Under the pieces are notes generated by a model. It saw nothing but the letters and a program-made list of their open reading frames with translations. It was not told the DNA's origin and did no database searches. The position numbers were made by a program, and so were the translations under genes. Positions 11,234 to 21,539 of a DNA stretch of 64,000 nucleotides are shown piece after piece. The stretch is from Apoderus coryli (taxonomy: Eukaryota; Arthropoda; Insecta; Coleoptera; Attelabidae), in the NCBI GenBank assembly GCA_911728435.2, contig OU452202.1:9403135-9467134 (forward strand), read 5' to 3'. The first letter of the stretch is position 1. The number at the start of each line of letters is the position of its first letter.

Positions 11234-11894
11234 CTCTCTACAGCCTTGAAAGAAGGGGTGCAAGAAACAGTGACTTCACAAATATTTTCCGTGTCCATGT
11301 AAACCACTTCCATATCATCCGTACTACTCGCAATAGTATTTTGTGACAAAACATGGTTGGTAGAACTTTTATTCTCAGCAATTTCATGGAGGATTCTATA
11401 ATTAAGTATATTCCAGTTTAACAACAGAATTCAAACGAACTTTGTATACCTACACAACGTAGGAAATATATTCTTTACATACATATCATGCATTTTTGAC
11501 AGACTGCTTTTAAGTAAACAGTGTCTTGATATCAAACGATTAAGAATTTAACTTCCACTCTCATTTACATAATCTCTTCTTTTCAACAAAAGTTTGGGAA
11601 CTGCATCGGGTACGAGGGTGATCCTTTTGCCGTCTTCTCTACAAATGATATCTTCTGCAGCGAAATGCTTACTGCATATGACATTCCCATCACATACATT
11701 TTCTGTACTAGGATCCCAATGCCCGCATCCAAACATCATGTCTTTTTTTTGTCAAGCTAAAAATGAGTATCATGTCAATGGTATCATATTGACTCAAACT
11801 GAGATTGTTAGAAACCCGAAACAATAACTTACTGAAAATATTTAATACCAGGAATGAGACCTTCATTTTTACACCACAACACTATACACCTCAT
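11234..11894 (-). pseudogene. THAP-domain protein, frameshifted (candidate exons 11894-11833, 11756-11569, 11395-11234)
   Basis: Exon 1 starts MRCIVLWCKNEGLIPGIKYF, giving the first Cys pair of the THAP C2CH zinc finger, and ends at TTTCA|GTAAGT. An acceptor (CATTTTTAG) at 11757 opens exon 2, which continues in phase as HLTKKRHDVWMRALGS with the conserved Trp. One base out of frame it then reads NVICSKHFAAEDI (the Cys-x2-His pair of the finger) and LVPDAVPKLLLK, matching the THAP C-terminal AVP box. The change of frame near 11700 breaks the reading, so this copy is probably dead, unless the base is a sequencing error. Exon 3 (ILHEIAENK...FKAVER|GTAAGA) is open, but its phase does not match exon 2, so that join is uncertain. 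No catalytic domain follows. Confidence 0.65.
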
Positions 11895-12439
11895 TGTTTG
11901 TTAAATAAAGGAACTAAAACCAAAATAACAAATATTAAAAACAATTTTAGTCACAAATAGCTATATCTATCAACAATTAAAATATACCACGAATAAAACC
12001 ATAACTCAATTATAAAACCTATCTGGATTGTTGTGAAGCCGACTCTGACAGATATTCCCACTACGAGAAACGTCATGTGCGAAAACAGACGCTGTTGCGA
12101 AATCTCCTAAATTTAATAAGATTTGGAAAAAAATGTTTCGTTCATATTACTGAAAACTAAACAGTATGCAATTTTACCGATAACATTTAATTATTTGATT
12201 TTGTCAAGCAGTTTCGTATGACGCAACATATAGATTTATTTATAAAACAGATATGTCGCATAAATTCTGTAAGGCGAACGACAAAATAGTTTTAAATATG
12301 GCAGCTCTGTACTGAAAATAAGTTACTGAGGAGCATGCGTAGTTCGTGAAAACTCTGCATACCCGTTACACTTTTTGGTATTCGGCTGGATTTAATTAGC
12401 ATTCTAGAGTACATATATAATATAAGATTTCTATGGTTT

Positions 12440-14551
12440 TCTATTCTGTAGATGCCGAGTAAAGAATATTAAAGGTAGGCGTTGGAACTTTGCGTCGCGA
12501 ATCAATGAAACTGAATATGATTCCGTTTGAAGGAAATGATAACGTCACGCGGCATATGAGTTGCGTGCAACACGAGACAGTACCTCATTTGGAGCAGTAG
12601 TGTCGCTTTGGCGAGTGAGGTACAAGCTTTTTCTGGCCTCTTCGTCAAGTTTCTCTGTAAAAGGTTATGAAAAATGGATAGAATTAGTTAAAAAAAAACT
12701 TGTATACGTTTTGTTGCTATATCTGTTTCAATTAAACTTAAAATAAATTAAAACTGTTCATCATTTAGGCTGCAGAACTTCCTGAATATGTCGTCATCGC
12801 ATTCTACATATTGTGATATTAACGTCTTATTTAAAAATTTTATTTCTTATGAAGGATTTTAGTGAATAAAATAGAAAACAACAAAAATAAAATAAGTTAT
12901 CAATCAATGTTTCTTGTTTCCATTATACTTTATTAAAAATTAAAATGTGCTATAAATCCCTGCGCAAGATCTTTTGTCATTATTTTAGAAAATTTGTTCA
13001 CGAAATTGCGAGACAGTGTCTTTAAAATAGTGATGAAATATGACTAAACTGAAGAGTGATTACAGATTGAACACGTCAACATAAAAATCAAAAATAGAAC
13101 TCAAATTTCTTCAAATGTCAAGTTTATTAGCAACTATTTTTCGTTCGTGGTGCGTCAATCAGGCGCCTGGGCCTGCGCCTTAAAACAAGTTCTGTGATAT
13201 CAGGATTCGGTTCGGAATCAGGAAGTAATCGTGTCCGTGAACGAAGCTGATCAAGTCATCATCTTCCTCTAATAAATAGATACAGCAAAGCTATTTTATT
13301 CGACATCTTGAACAATGTTTAATAATTAAAATAAAATTACTACCAAGATAGCAAACGCCCGATTAACGACTGACGACAGATTGATCGGTCACATTTTAGC
13401 AACTGCTGTAAAGCTGTCGCTCTCACATGTCTCGGTCCCTTGTTCCACAGACTGTGCTTTTTTAAAACTTTTAGTAACCAGCGCAAGGGACGCGAAATAT
13501 TTGGAATTCGAGCTGCGAACGTTACAATTCATGCAATATCATATAGTAAGATTATGTGCTTATTTATTTGTGTGGTAGTGATCAGTCTGTACATTAAAGT
13601 TGTATGTTGCCGTACACTACTCAATAATAGTAGTAGTAATCCCACAAGAATCTATTATGAATGGAAATTAACCAACCGCATGAATATGCGGATTTACCTG
13701 AAATATACGAATTAATATAATTAAGAATATATTAAGGAACATAATGTGAGGAAAATAACGTACCTATATCAGACAAGGATCTATCATCTTAAGGCTACCT
13801 ACCAAACATGGTATAAAATGAAATTTCTTAAATTCCAAATAATTCCTATCTTGTAATACCTAGTCAAAGACATTCGCTATAAATAATATTCATTTTTAAG
13901 ACTTGGTGGAATACATTACACATATTTTTAGACCTAGTTTAGTCAGGCATGTATATAAGAAAATTTTAAAATTCATAAATTCTGACTGCAATATAAAATT
14001 GAGCAATCAATGTTAGTAAGCCTATATATTCTTATGATTCAATATGTGTGAAAATATTAATGGATTGATCAGAGTAATTATATACCTACATAACATTGTA
14101 GTAAACATAATAAAATACCAAATTGATATAGTTTTTATGATTACAATTATGTATCAGGTGTTCTTTGTACAGGCTTTCATACTATAATATATTCAACTAT
14201 ATTGTACTTTTGTAGCTGTAATTTAATACCTGTTTGAAGCTGATATGACATTTATGAGGCTCTTAAATAGAGTGAAAACCTTAATCAAGTATTTAAAAAT
14301 ATAATTACTTATCTGATTCAGAGTGCTTTAATGAACATAAAACATTATCCAAGCATAATACCTACAAACTATCTCGTAATTGAGGTGCTAAATATGTGTA
14401 AAAGTGTAAAAAACTTAAACAAAAGCATTCGTTTCGTGTGGATTAGGTCACACGCAGGTATCATAGAAACTGAACTACTTAGTAAACAAAGCTGCAAACA
14501 AGGGCACAGTGAACGGGACTGAAATTATATTTTAACTGCCTTTTACAGACT
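12440..14551. other. intergenic, no confident gene
   Basis: Contains no supported gene. At 13141-13320 the minus strand shows acidic LEEDDDLISFVHG and, in another frame, LPDSEPNPDITELVLRRRPR, perhaps an eroded transposon N-terminus. An 18-bp-scale AT-rich background covers the rest. Confidence 0.3.
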
Positions 14552-14577
14552 ATAATAATAATAATAATAATAATAAT
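14552..14577. repeat. (TAA)n tail of the LINE
   Basis: About eight ATA/TAA units immediately next to the AATAAAGA end of the minus-strand LINE. Most other LINE ends in this window have similar TTA or TAA repeats. Confidence 0.9.
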
Positions 14578-14737
14578 CTTTATTGGCCATTAATCAATAT
14601 AAAATATATACACTGGCAAGTCATAAATAAACGAATAATTTGTATAGAACATGTCAAATTATAATAAATAAAATCTTAAACGCTATCATTACAACGACAA
14701 AGAAAACAAAAAACAAAAAAAACAGAGAAAGAGGAAT

Positions 14738-17020
14738 TCACATCATACTAGAGCAGAACTGAACAAACTCTTGTAGAGTATAAAAACAATTTTCAACTAA
14801 AAATAATTTCAGTCTGCTCTTAAAAACATTCTCAGTTGCTGAGTTTTTGATAGAAGAGGGCAACATGTTGAAATAGCTTATGCCAGAGTAATGCGGCGAC
14901 TTCCTGTAAAACTCATGATAATGCCTAGGTAATAGTTGGTTTCGACCCCTAGTAGCGTAACCATGTCGCGAGCCATTCACTGGAAACAAAGCTCGATTCT
15001 TAAATATATAAGGAAGTAATTTAAAGAGATAAATAGAGGCCACTGTTAGCATCCTTTCACTTTTAAAAGTGCCCCGACAAGAGAAGCCGAATGGCAGACC
15101 AAAGATAGTCCGCAATATCCGCTTCTGAATCACAAACACCCGACTCACTTCACAAGACCTTCCCCAGGATACTATATTATATGAAATTGCAGAGTACACA
15201 AGAGAATAATATATTGATATTAGGGCTGCAGTATTCATATGACCCCTCAGAGAATAAATTAAGTAAGCCTGTTGGGATAGCTTACCACATACGACATCTA
15301 GGTGATGTAGCCAAGTCAATTTCTCATCAACAGTCACACCCAAGATCTTCACAGACTGTGACCAGGGCAAGATGCTGCTTCCAAACTGTACATCGAAGTC
15401 TAGTGATGATTTGTATCTGTTAAATTGAAGCAGAACTGTTTTATCATGGTTAACCATCAATCGGTTATCATGGCACCACGAATCAAAAGCTCGTAATGTA
15501 GATGAAATCTTTCCTTGAAGAATTTTAGGGTCCCTGTCCGTTATGATTAACGATGTATCATCCGCGTACATAAATGGTATTGCAAAGGTAAGCCGCTGAG
15601 GCAAGTCATTAACAAATAAAAGGAAAAGAAGGGGGCCCAGGACACTTCCCTGAGGAGTGCCGATATTAACGTCCTCATAATCAGATAACTCTGAGTCTAT
15701 CCTGACACGGAATCTACGCCGATTCAAGTATGAAAAGATCCAGTCGTTGACGTTCCCCCTCACACCCATACAGGATAGCTTGGTCGACACAAACTGCTTA
15801 TCAACCGTATCAAATGCCTTTGATAGGTCAAAGAATAAGGCAACAACATATTCTCCAGCATCAGTACGGTCTTGGATATATTGGACAAAGTCAGTGATGC
15901 ATGTTTCCGTTGAAAACCCCTTCCGAAAACCATGCTGACAATCCGTTAAAACTTGAGTGGCAGTTAAAAAATTAAAAATTTGGTTCGACATGACCCTCTC
16001 AAAAATCTTAGAAATTACACTTAATAAAGCTATGGGCCTGTAGTTTTCAGTATCCGTACTGTCGCCCTTTTTATAAACAGGGATGACAACTGCGTTCTTA
16101 AGTGCTGTTGGAAAAACACCGCTCGAAACGGAACTGTTGACCAGCTCACCCAGAATCGGCGCAAACTCGTCGATACAATTTTTTATCAGTAAAAGGGGTA
16201 ATTGATCTTCCCCTGTTGATCTTTTATTAGGTAAGTTATTAATAACCGATTTAATATCCATGTCACTGACCGGTACGAAAAACATACTTCTAGGGTTGTT
16301 CTCACATGTTGTACAGCGAACCGACAGCCCAACATTAAAGTGCCGATTTAAACTTCTCTCCACAATGGCACCATAATACTGCGAAAAAACACGTGCCACC
16401 GCCAAAGGTTGGGAGACCAAGTCACCAGTCTGATCTCTCACTTCAGGTGTTATGCCACTGGTCCGACTCTTCCCGGTGATAGTCTTAAAGGTATTCCAGA
16501 TTGTCCTCGATTTATTAGAAGATGCAAGCAAACTCTGATTAAATTGGGCAATTTTTTCTTCGCGAATATTCTTATTGACATCTCTCTTAAGCTCTTTATA
16601 AGTCTCATTTAAGTCAACGTTAAATACACGGCCTTTCAACCAGCTCAGCTGCCGAAGTCTTTCATATTTAAGCTGTAGTTCGTCCGAAAAAACTATGCGC
16701 CCGCCCTGAAGTCGACCATCAAAACAACGAGTCCGTCGCACTGGAAATACCACATTAAAAGACCAATTAAGATATCGCCAAAAATCAGAAAATGCCAAGT
16801 CGAACTCAACAATATTCGGTGGTAGATGGTAAGAATTAATATTGTATTTAAACGCGCTAATTGCAGAATCACAAAAATTTCGCTTATAAATAATTCTCGG
16901 TACCTTCCGCTGTTTCACAGACTGATCTACACTGAGCACTAAAGAAACTAATTGAGCCTTGTGGTCAGAAAAACCCATACTTTTCAATCTCAAAATAATA
17001 CATAAAATAATCAGTTGCAA
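14738..17020 (-). CDS. LINE reverse transcriptase ORF2, 5'-truncated, otherwise intact
   Basis: A 760-codon frame. Residues 15-27 (MGFSDHKAQLVSL) contain the SDH motif that ends APE-type endonuclease domains, so most of the endonuclease is lost and the apparent ATG is probably internal. The RT domain spans about 300-560: YRPIALLSVISKIFERV near 327, FFDLSKAFDTVD near 396-407 (first catalytic Asp), GTPQGSVLGPLLFLLFVNDL near 454-473, and YADDTSLII near 485-493 (catalytic DD). A C-terminal region with FKLLPYIFKNR and FKSRLKLFLVENCFYTLQEF is typical of Jockey/CR1-like ORF2 ends. The protein copies element RNA at a nicked target. Without the endonuclease and promoter this copy cannot move on its own. 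Confidence 0.92.
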   Translation of the reverse strand: MQLIILCIILRLKSMGFSDHKAQLVSLVLSVDQSVKQRKVPRIIYKRNFCDSAISAFKYNINSYHLPPNIVEFDLAFSDFWRYLNWSFNVVFPVRRTRCFDGRLQGGRIVFSDELQLKYERLRQLSWLKGRVFNVDLNETYKELKRDVNKNIREEKIAQFNQSLLASSNKSRTIWNTFKTITGKSRTSGITPEVRDQTGDLVSQPLAVARVFSQYYGAIVERSLNRHFNVGLSVRCTTCENNPRSMFFVPVSDMDIKSVINNLPNKRSTGEDQLPLLLIKNCIDEFAPILGELVNSSVSSGVFPTALKNAVVIPVYKKGDSTDTENYRPIALLSVISKIFERVMSNQIFNFLTATQVLTDCQHGFRKGFSTETCITDFVQYIQDRTDAGEYVVALFFDLSKAFDTVDKQFVSTKLSCMGVRGNVNDWIFSYLNRRRFRVRIDSELSDYEDVNIGTPQGSVLGPLLFLLFVNDLPQRLTFAIPFMYADDTSLIITDRDPKILQGKISSTLRAFDSWCHDNRLMVNHDKTVLLQFNRYKSSLDFDVQFGSSILPWSQSVKILGVTVDEKLTWLHHLDVVCGKLSQQAYLIYSLRGHMNTAALISIYYSLVYSAISYNIVSWGRSCEVSRVFVIQKRILRTIFGLPFGFSCRGTFKSERMLTVASIYLFKLLPYIFKNRALFPVNGSRHGYATRGRNQLLPRHYHEFYRKSPHYSGISYFNMLPSSIKNSATENVFKSRLKLFLVENCFYTLQEFVQFCSSMM

Positions 17021-17220
17021 CTAGAGTATACTATGTCTAATGAAGGTCTATAGGTATTACAAAAAATTCATTCCAATAATACTCATATAAATTGAGATCG
17101 CTTATACAGTTTACGAGTGTGTGTTTTGAGTAAGATATCCTTGCCATTTCTTGTATTGTAACCATGTTGATCCCCACTTCTCGGCAACTTCCCAATGATC
17201 CAACAAAATTTTGTAGATAT

Positions 17221-17550
17221 ACAGGGTGTTTCAAGAAGACATGGCCAAAATTTGTGAGCGAATTGGGGACATCTAATCATGAAAAAACCTAAATTGTAAT
17301 TTTTCGAAAAGTTCTTATTTACAAAGATACAGGGTGTTAAAGATGACTGCCTGAGGACGATTTTTTTGAAATATTTTCGAAACGAATAAAGAAGAATTAA
17401 CCAAATGTAGCATATTTATTCACGTAGTTAAATGTCGTAAACTGACATGAAATTGAATAAAAAAGGATGACCATAGGCGGGTAAACGGGGGGACCCTTGC
17501 CTTAATTATAAGCTAACTTTTTTTCCTTGTGATTTTTATTCATTTTGTGT
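17221..17550. repeat. dispersed repeat, copy 1 (direct pair with 18851-19160)
   Basis: Begins ACAGGGTGTTTCAAGAAG. It shares GGCCAAAATTTGTGAGCGAA/TGGTCAAAATTTGTGAGCGAA and then many further blocks (TCTAATCATGAAAAAACC, ATAGGCGGGTAAACGGGG) with the second copy. It leads into the long hairpin at 17500-17895. Non-coding. Confidence 0.8.
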
Positions 17551-17895
17551 CAAAAATGTGATAAAATAAAGTTTTCTACAGAAAAAAGGCATACTCCTTT
17601 TTTCTTGAAAAACTTACAGGTTTTCGAGAAATTCGAGTTTGAAAATTTTAGAACAAAACTGGTCCTTAGTAAACAGCATTAATAAAATTATTAAAATACA
17701 GTTTGCTAACGAAAAGTTTTCAAAAATTTTATTAATGCTTTGTACTAAGGACCAGTTTTGTTCTAAAATTTTCAAACTCGAATTTCTCGAAAACTTTTAA
17801 GTTTTTCGAGAAAAAAGAAGTATTTAATTATTTAATCACATTTTTGACACAAATGAATAAAAATCACAAGGAAAAAAAGTTAGGTTATAATTAAA
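17500..17895. repeat. long inverted repeat able to form a hairpin of about 180-190 bp
   Basis: The left arm (about 17500-17690) and right arm (about 17710-17895) are near-perfect reverse complements: AACTTTTTTTCCTTGTGATT with its complement, TTTTTGACACA, CGAGTTTGAAAATTTTAGAA, ACTGGTCCTTAGTA and GCATTAATAAAAT all recur inverted, with one short indel-rich patch. The spacer is under 30 bases. It is probably the body of the same repeat as 17221-17550. The right arm ends without a clear partner for the left border motif. Confidence 0.85.
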
Positions 17896-17899
17896 GAAA

Positions 17900-18845
17900 A
17901 TTCTGACGACTCTTTGCAGCGACCATGAATTAGGATTCTAGATTTTCTCTCTCAAAACTATTTTTATTATTTTTAGGTATATTGAAAAATTTTGAAAAGC
18001 TACTACTAAATAATATTGTTTTTGACGCGTACCTATTCTTTAAGACTCATTTGCTATTCCGGAAACAGCAATATTCATCTTAAAACCCTTATTTTAGGTA
18101 TATACTTATTGTAAAAATATTCATATATAATCATTTGTGACACATTGTACAAGAAATTCCTATAACTTAATAATAAACTGCCATTTGCTTTAAATTAATA
18201 TTTGAATTAATTACAAAAATTAAATAGGTCACTTAACCAAATTAAATTCACTTAGCTATTTATATAAAAAATACGTTCTTGAAAACTGTATTATTATTTG
18301 TAGATTGTAGAGTGTGGAATTTTAGGCCGGGCCTTGTTTTTGATGGCAGAGGCGAAATTATGCAATAATATTACCGTTACCGAATTATATAAATTGGCGG
18401 GCTTTCGTTATTCGGATTTTAATTTATTTTCTTTTCACTTTTTATCTCGAGCGACAGCTTCAGTTAGCGTAATCAACTAGTTTGTTCCATTTTCAATACA
18501 TTTTTCTCTTAAATACATGTAGGTATTCGTAAATAGGTGGACATTAATCTATATTATGCGTTAAGACATTAATTAATTAAATTACGTAATTTCAAAAAAA
18601 AAAAATATATCAAAACATATCAACGTCTCATTAAGTATTCATACTACAATACAAGATTTTAATTGTATATATTTTTTAAATTATTACATCAAGATTTTTG
18701 TACACGAATGATCACAAGTATGTGTCAGTAATACGAAATACATTTGTCTATTAATTAAGCTACTGTCGAATACACTCTAAAATCTTTGTATTTTAACTTA
18801 AACATGAAATTATTTCACAAACGTGTTTCGGGCTTAGCTAAGGGC
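17900..18845. other. intergenic, no gene seen
   Basis: AT-rich, with short frames only. Confidence 0.3.
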
Positions 18846-18850
18846 AATAT

Positions 18851-19160
18851 ACAAGGTGTTTCTAAAATAGGTGGTCAAAATTTGTGAGCGAATTGGGGAA
18901 GTCTAATCATGAAAAAAACCTAAATTGTAATTTATCTTAGTCTTTATTTACAAAGATACAGCGTGCGACTACCTGAGGACGATTTTTTGAAATATTCTCG
19001 AAACGAGTAAAGATGAATAATTCAAATGTAGCATATTTATTCACCTAGTTAAATGCCGTAAACTGACATGAAATTGAATAAAAAAGGATGAACATAGGCG
19101 GGTAAACGGGGGGGAGACCCTTGCCTTAATTAACCTAACTTTTTTTATCTTGTGACTTTT
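18851..19160. repeat. dispersed repeat, copy 2, cut by a LINE
   Basis: About 310 bases matching 17228-17550 in the same orientation, with scattered substitutions and a few small gaps. The match stops at about 19160, just as the hairpin arm begins (AACTTTTTTTATCTTGTGA). The minus-strand LINE 3' end starts there, so the LINE interrupts or replaced the rest. Confidence 0.75.
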
Positions 19161-19162
19161 AT

Positions 19163-21020
19163 TCCAAAAAAGACAACTATTGAATAAATAAATATATATA
19201 TTTGTCCAAACATTAAAAATAATTTGTAGACAGGTAAACAAAACATATAAAACATAAGAATAATAATTAATACATACAGGTACATCGTCAAATAAATAAA
19301 TCAATTAAGATACTTAAAGTAAATTAATTAAGTAAATATTCTACAGTTCAATATATATACATATATATACAAAACACACAATACAAACTACTAACTACTA
19401 TCCAGTGTGTGAATCGATCAAAAATTAATGCACATTAAAAAAGTCACTCACTGTATAAAAAGCTTTTTCTAACAAATACGTCTTTAGAGCTTTACGGAAT
19501 TGAGGAAGGGATAATAGCAATTTGATTTCCATTGGCAGATGGTTGTGCATTTTTTTGCATTGTATAAAATCGACCTTTTGATTAATTCGGAGGATAGGGC
19601 TCGCAGATAAAGATCATGTTCGGCGTTTCTAAGGAGATAGTTATGGAATGGTCTTTCAGAGATATCTGACAGTTGTTTGCGGATTAGGCAGACCGATTCC
19701 AATATGAATAAGGAAGGTAGTGTTAGTATTTTAAATTTTCTGAAGAAGGGCTGGCAATGGGCTCTATAGTGCAATCTCAGAGAGTATCGAATAGCTCTTT
19801 TTTATAATCTAAAAATACACCCAAATTGCGTTGCACAGTATATACCCCAGAATGGGAGGGCGTATCGAAGATGGGATTCGAAGAGTGAAAAGTAGACTGT
19901 TATGGAAGTTGACAAGTTAAGTTCTTTGGAAACTGATCTTAACGCAAAACAGGCAGAGCTTAATTTTTTTGATAACGCATCAATGTGCAACTTTCACTTC
20001 AGGGAGCTGTCAACAACAAGGCCCAGAAACTTCACAGAAGAAACCACGTCAATAGTGGAATTATTAAGTTGAAAAGACTGCAGCGCACCTTTATATGACA
20101 CAGATTTAGTTTTAGCAGTGTTCAAGCACAACAGGTTAGAGTCACCCAATGATTTGATGGTGATTAAGTCTTTGGATATGGTACTATGAAGAGCCACACT
20201 ATCCGGGCCGCACCAAGTGAAACTAGTATCATCAGCAAAGAGACATACTTTACCGCTGATGTCTAGGCACGTAATGTCGTTGATAAATAGCAAAAACAAA
20301 ATAGGACCCAACACCGAACCCTGTGGAACTCCACAATCCATCGGCCTGCAAGAAGACACAGCCGCATTGACCCTCACACACTGACTACTGTTGCTAAGGT
20401 ACGACTGAAACCATCCCAGTGGAACCCCCCGAATTCCGTACTGCTGTATCTTGTTAATTAGGATGTTATGACTTACACAGTCGAATGCTTTGAATAAATC
20501 TCAGAAAATTGATGCTGTAGAGTGGAGATTGTTTAAGTTGGAGTAAACATTGTTGAAGACGGAGAATATAGCATCATTAGTGCATTTGTTAGCTACAAAT
20601 CTAAATTGGTGACTAGTTAATACTTCATATTTGGGCAGAAATGATAGAAGTCTCCTTTTAACCAGTCTTTCAATGATCTTGGATAGAGTAGATAGAAGTG
20701 CAATTAAACGATAGTGTGAAGCTTGTACCTTATCGCCGCCCTTGTGCAGAGGAATTATTATAGATGTCTTAAGGCATTGTGGAAAAATTCCATTTTGGAA
20801 TGACTTGTTAATTAAATCTGTGAAAATGATTAATGTACATTCCGGTAGATTAGACAACATTTTCAAAGTGATTTCATCAGTTCCAGATGACACCTTGATT
20901 TTGATGTCTTTAATTGTACTGCAAAGCTCTGGAGTTGCAACGGGTGTTAGGAAGAAACTATGTATATTCTCATTGGTATTCGAAAGATATGAGAGCGGAT
21001 CCTGGGTGAAGTAATTTGTT
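19163..21020 (-). mobile_element. decayed LINE with reverse transcriptase blocks
   Basis: Minus-strand frames in series give SFFLTPVATPELCSTIKDIK, then SSGTDEITLKML, KTSIIIPLHKGGD, YRLIALLSTLSKIIERLV (RT block), CGVPQGSVLGPILFLLFIND, then CLFADDTSF (catalytic region, FADD) and SVKFLGLVVDSSLKW-like sequence. A C-terminal HYRAHCQPFFRKFKILTLPS follows. Stops at about 20500 and 19990-19800 split it into at least four frames. It is an inactive 5'-truncated Jockey/CR1-group element, distinct in sequence from the 14738-17020 copy. The 3' end is placed at about 19163, where the flanking repeat resumes. Confidence 0.85.
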
Positions 21021-21039
21021 TTTTTTTTTTCGTCTCAAT

Positions 21040-21194
21040 ACGGATTTGGCTATTCCATACTTTTTTGCTAAAAAGCTAACTCCGGAAGCTCTACAAACAT
21101 CGGACAATAGTTGGGCTTTTTTTTCCAAAGTTAAATAATTTTTCTTAGTAGACAGCGTGCTTTTTGCGTGTTGATTGGCGAATAAAAGAGGCAA
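21040..21194 (-). pseudogene. pogo/CENP-B-type HTH, transposase N-terminus only
   Basis: The ATG at 21194 gives about 50 codons containing KKNYLTLEKKAQLLSDVCRA and FLAKKYGIAKSVLRRKKK. This matches the Psq/CENP-B N-terminal helix-turn-helix (LTLEEKLQII...ARKFGIPKSTV). It is cut at an A-rich junction with the LINE, so no DDE domain remains. It is a transposon remnant rather than a host gene, judging by the neighbouring terminal repeat. Confidence 0.65.
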
Positions 21195-21539
21195 ATTTCA
21201 TATCTCTTCCAAACATGTACAAACAAAATATAATTGGCGGCCTTATGAAAAAGCACTCAGTTGCCAACAAAGGGAATGCCGCCGTAAAACGGTATAACTA
21301 AATATTTTTTTCGGCAACCGTCTGGCATGTACCCACTTCGCGCACGCTTTTTCTTTGAGAAAGTAGCATTTTCCAGCCTATGAGAAGAACGTACTTGCCG
21401 GACCAGGACGGGAAGAATCACGTCGTTGTTGTCATTGTAAATATGAAGATCTTGGTAGGCATGGTTTTGATAAATGCAGTTGATCATTACCACAGTTCAT
21501 AAGAAATTAGTTGTCAAAAGTTTGCATGTTTTTTGATAG

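Larger units (their letters stand above)
10790..12432 (-). mobile_element. THAP-encoding element with about 140-bp imperfect terminal inverted repeats
   Basis: Left end (10790-10930) and right end (12310-12432, reverse complement) share AGAAATCTTATATTATATAT, then TACTCTAGAATG(A/C)TAAT, then AAGTGTA, GCATG and finally CAGTAACTTATTTT. These blocks occur in the same order with diverged spacers; the left copy is expanded by an (AT)n tract. Between the repeats sits a broken THAP-domain gene on the minus strand. THAP domains are the N-terminal DNA-binding domain of P-element transposases, so an internally deleted P-type transposon is the simplest reading. The catalytic part is absent, I see no matching target duplication, and the tips do not resemble canonical P ends, so the family is an inference. 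A host THAP gene flanked by an inverted repeat pair is the alternative. Confidence 0.5.
14552..17025 (-). mobile_element. 5'-truncated non-LTR retrotransposon (Jockey/CR1 group)
   Basis: A LINE on the minus strand. Its 3' end is AATAAAGA followed by a TTA-repeat tail at 14577-14552. The 5' end is truncated inside the endonuclease domain, at about 17025. The RT open frame is uninterrupted, so this is the youngest LINE copy in the window. Between the ORF stop (14738) and the tail is a 3' UTR of about 160 bases. Confidence 0.9.

Noticed and set aside
13141..13320. Possible Harbinger-type N-terminus on the minus strand (LEEDDDLISFVHG and LRRRPRR in different frames)
   Set aside because: Two short pieces in different frames, with no ends and no catalytic block.
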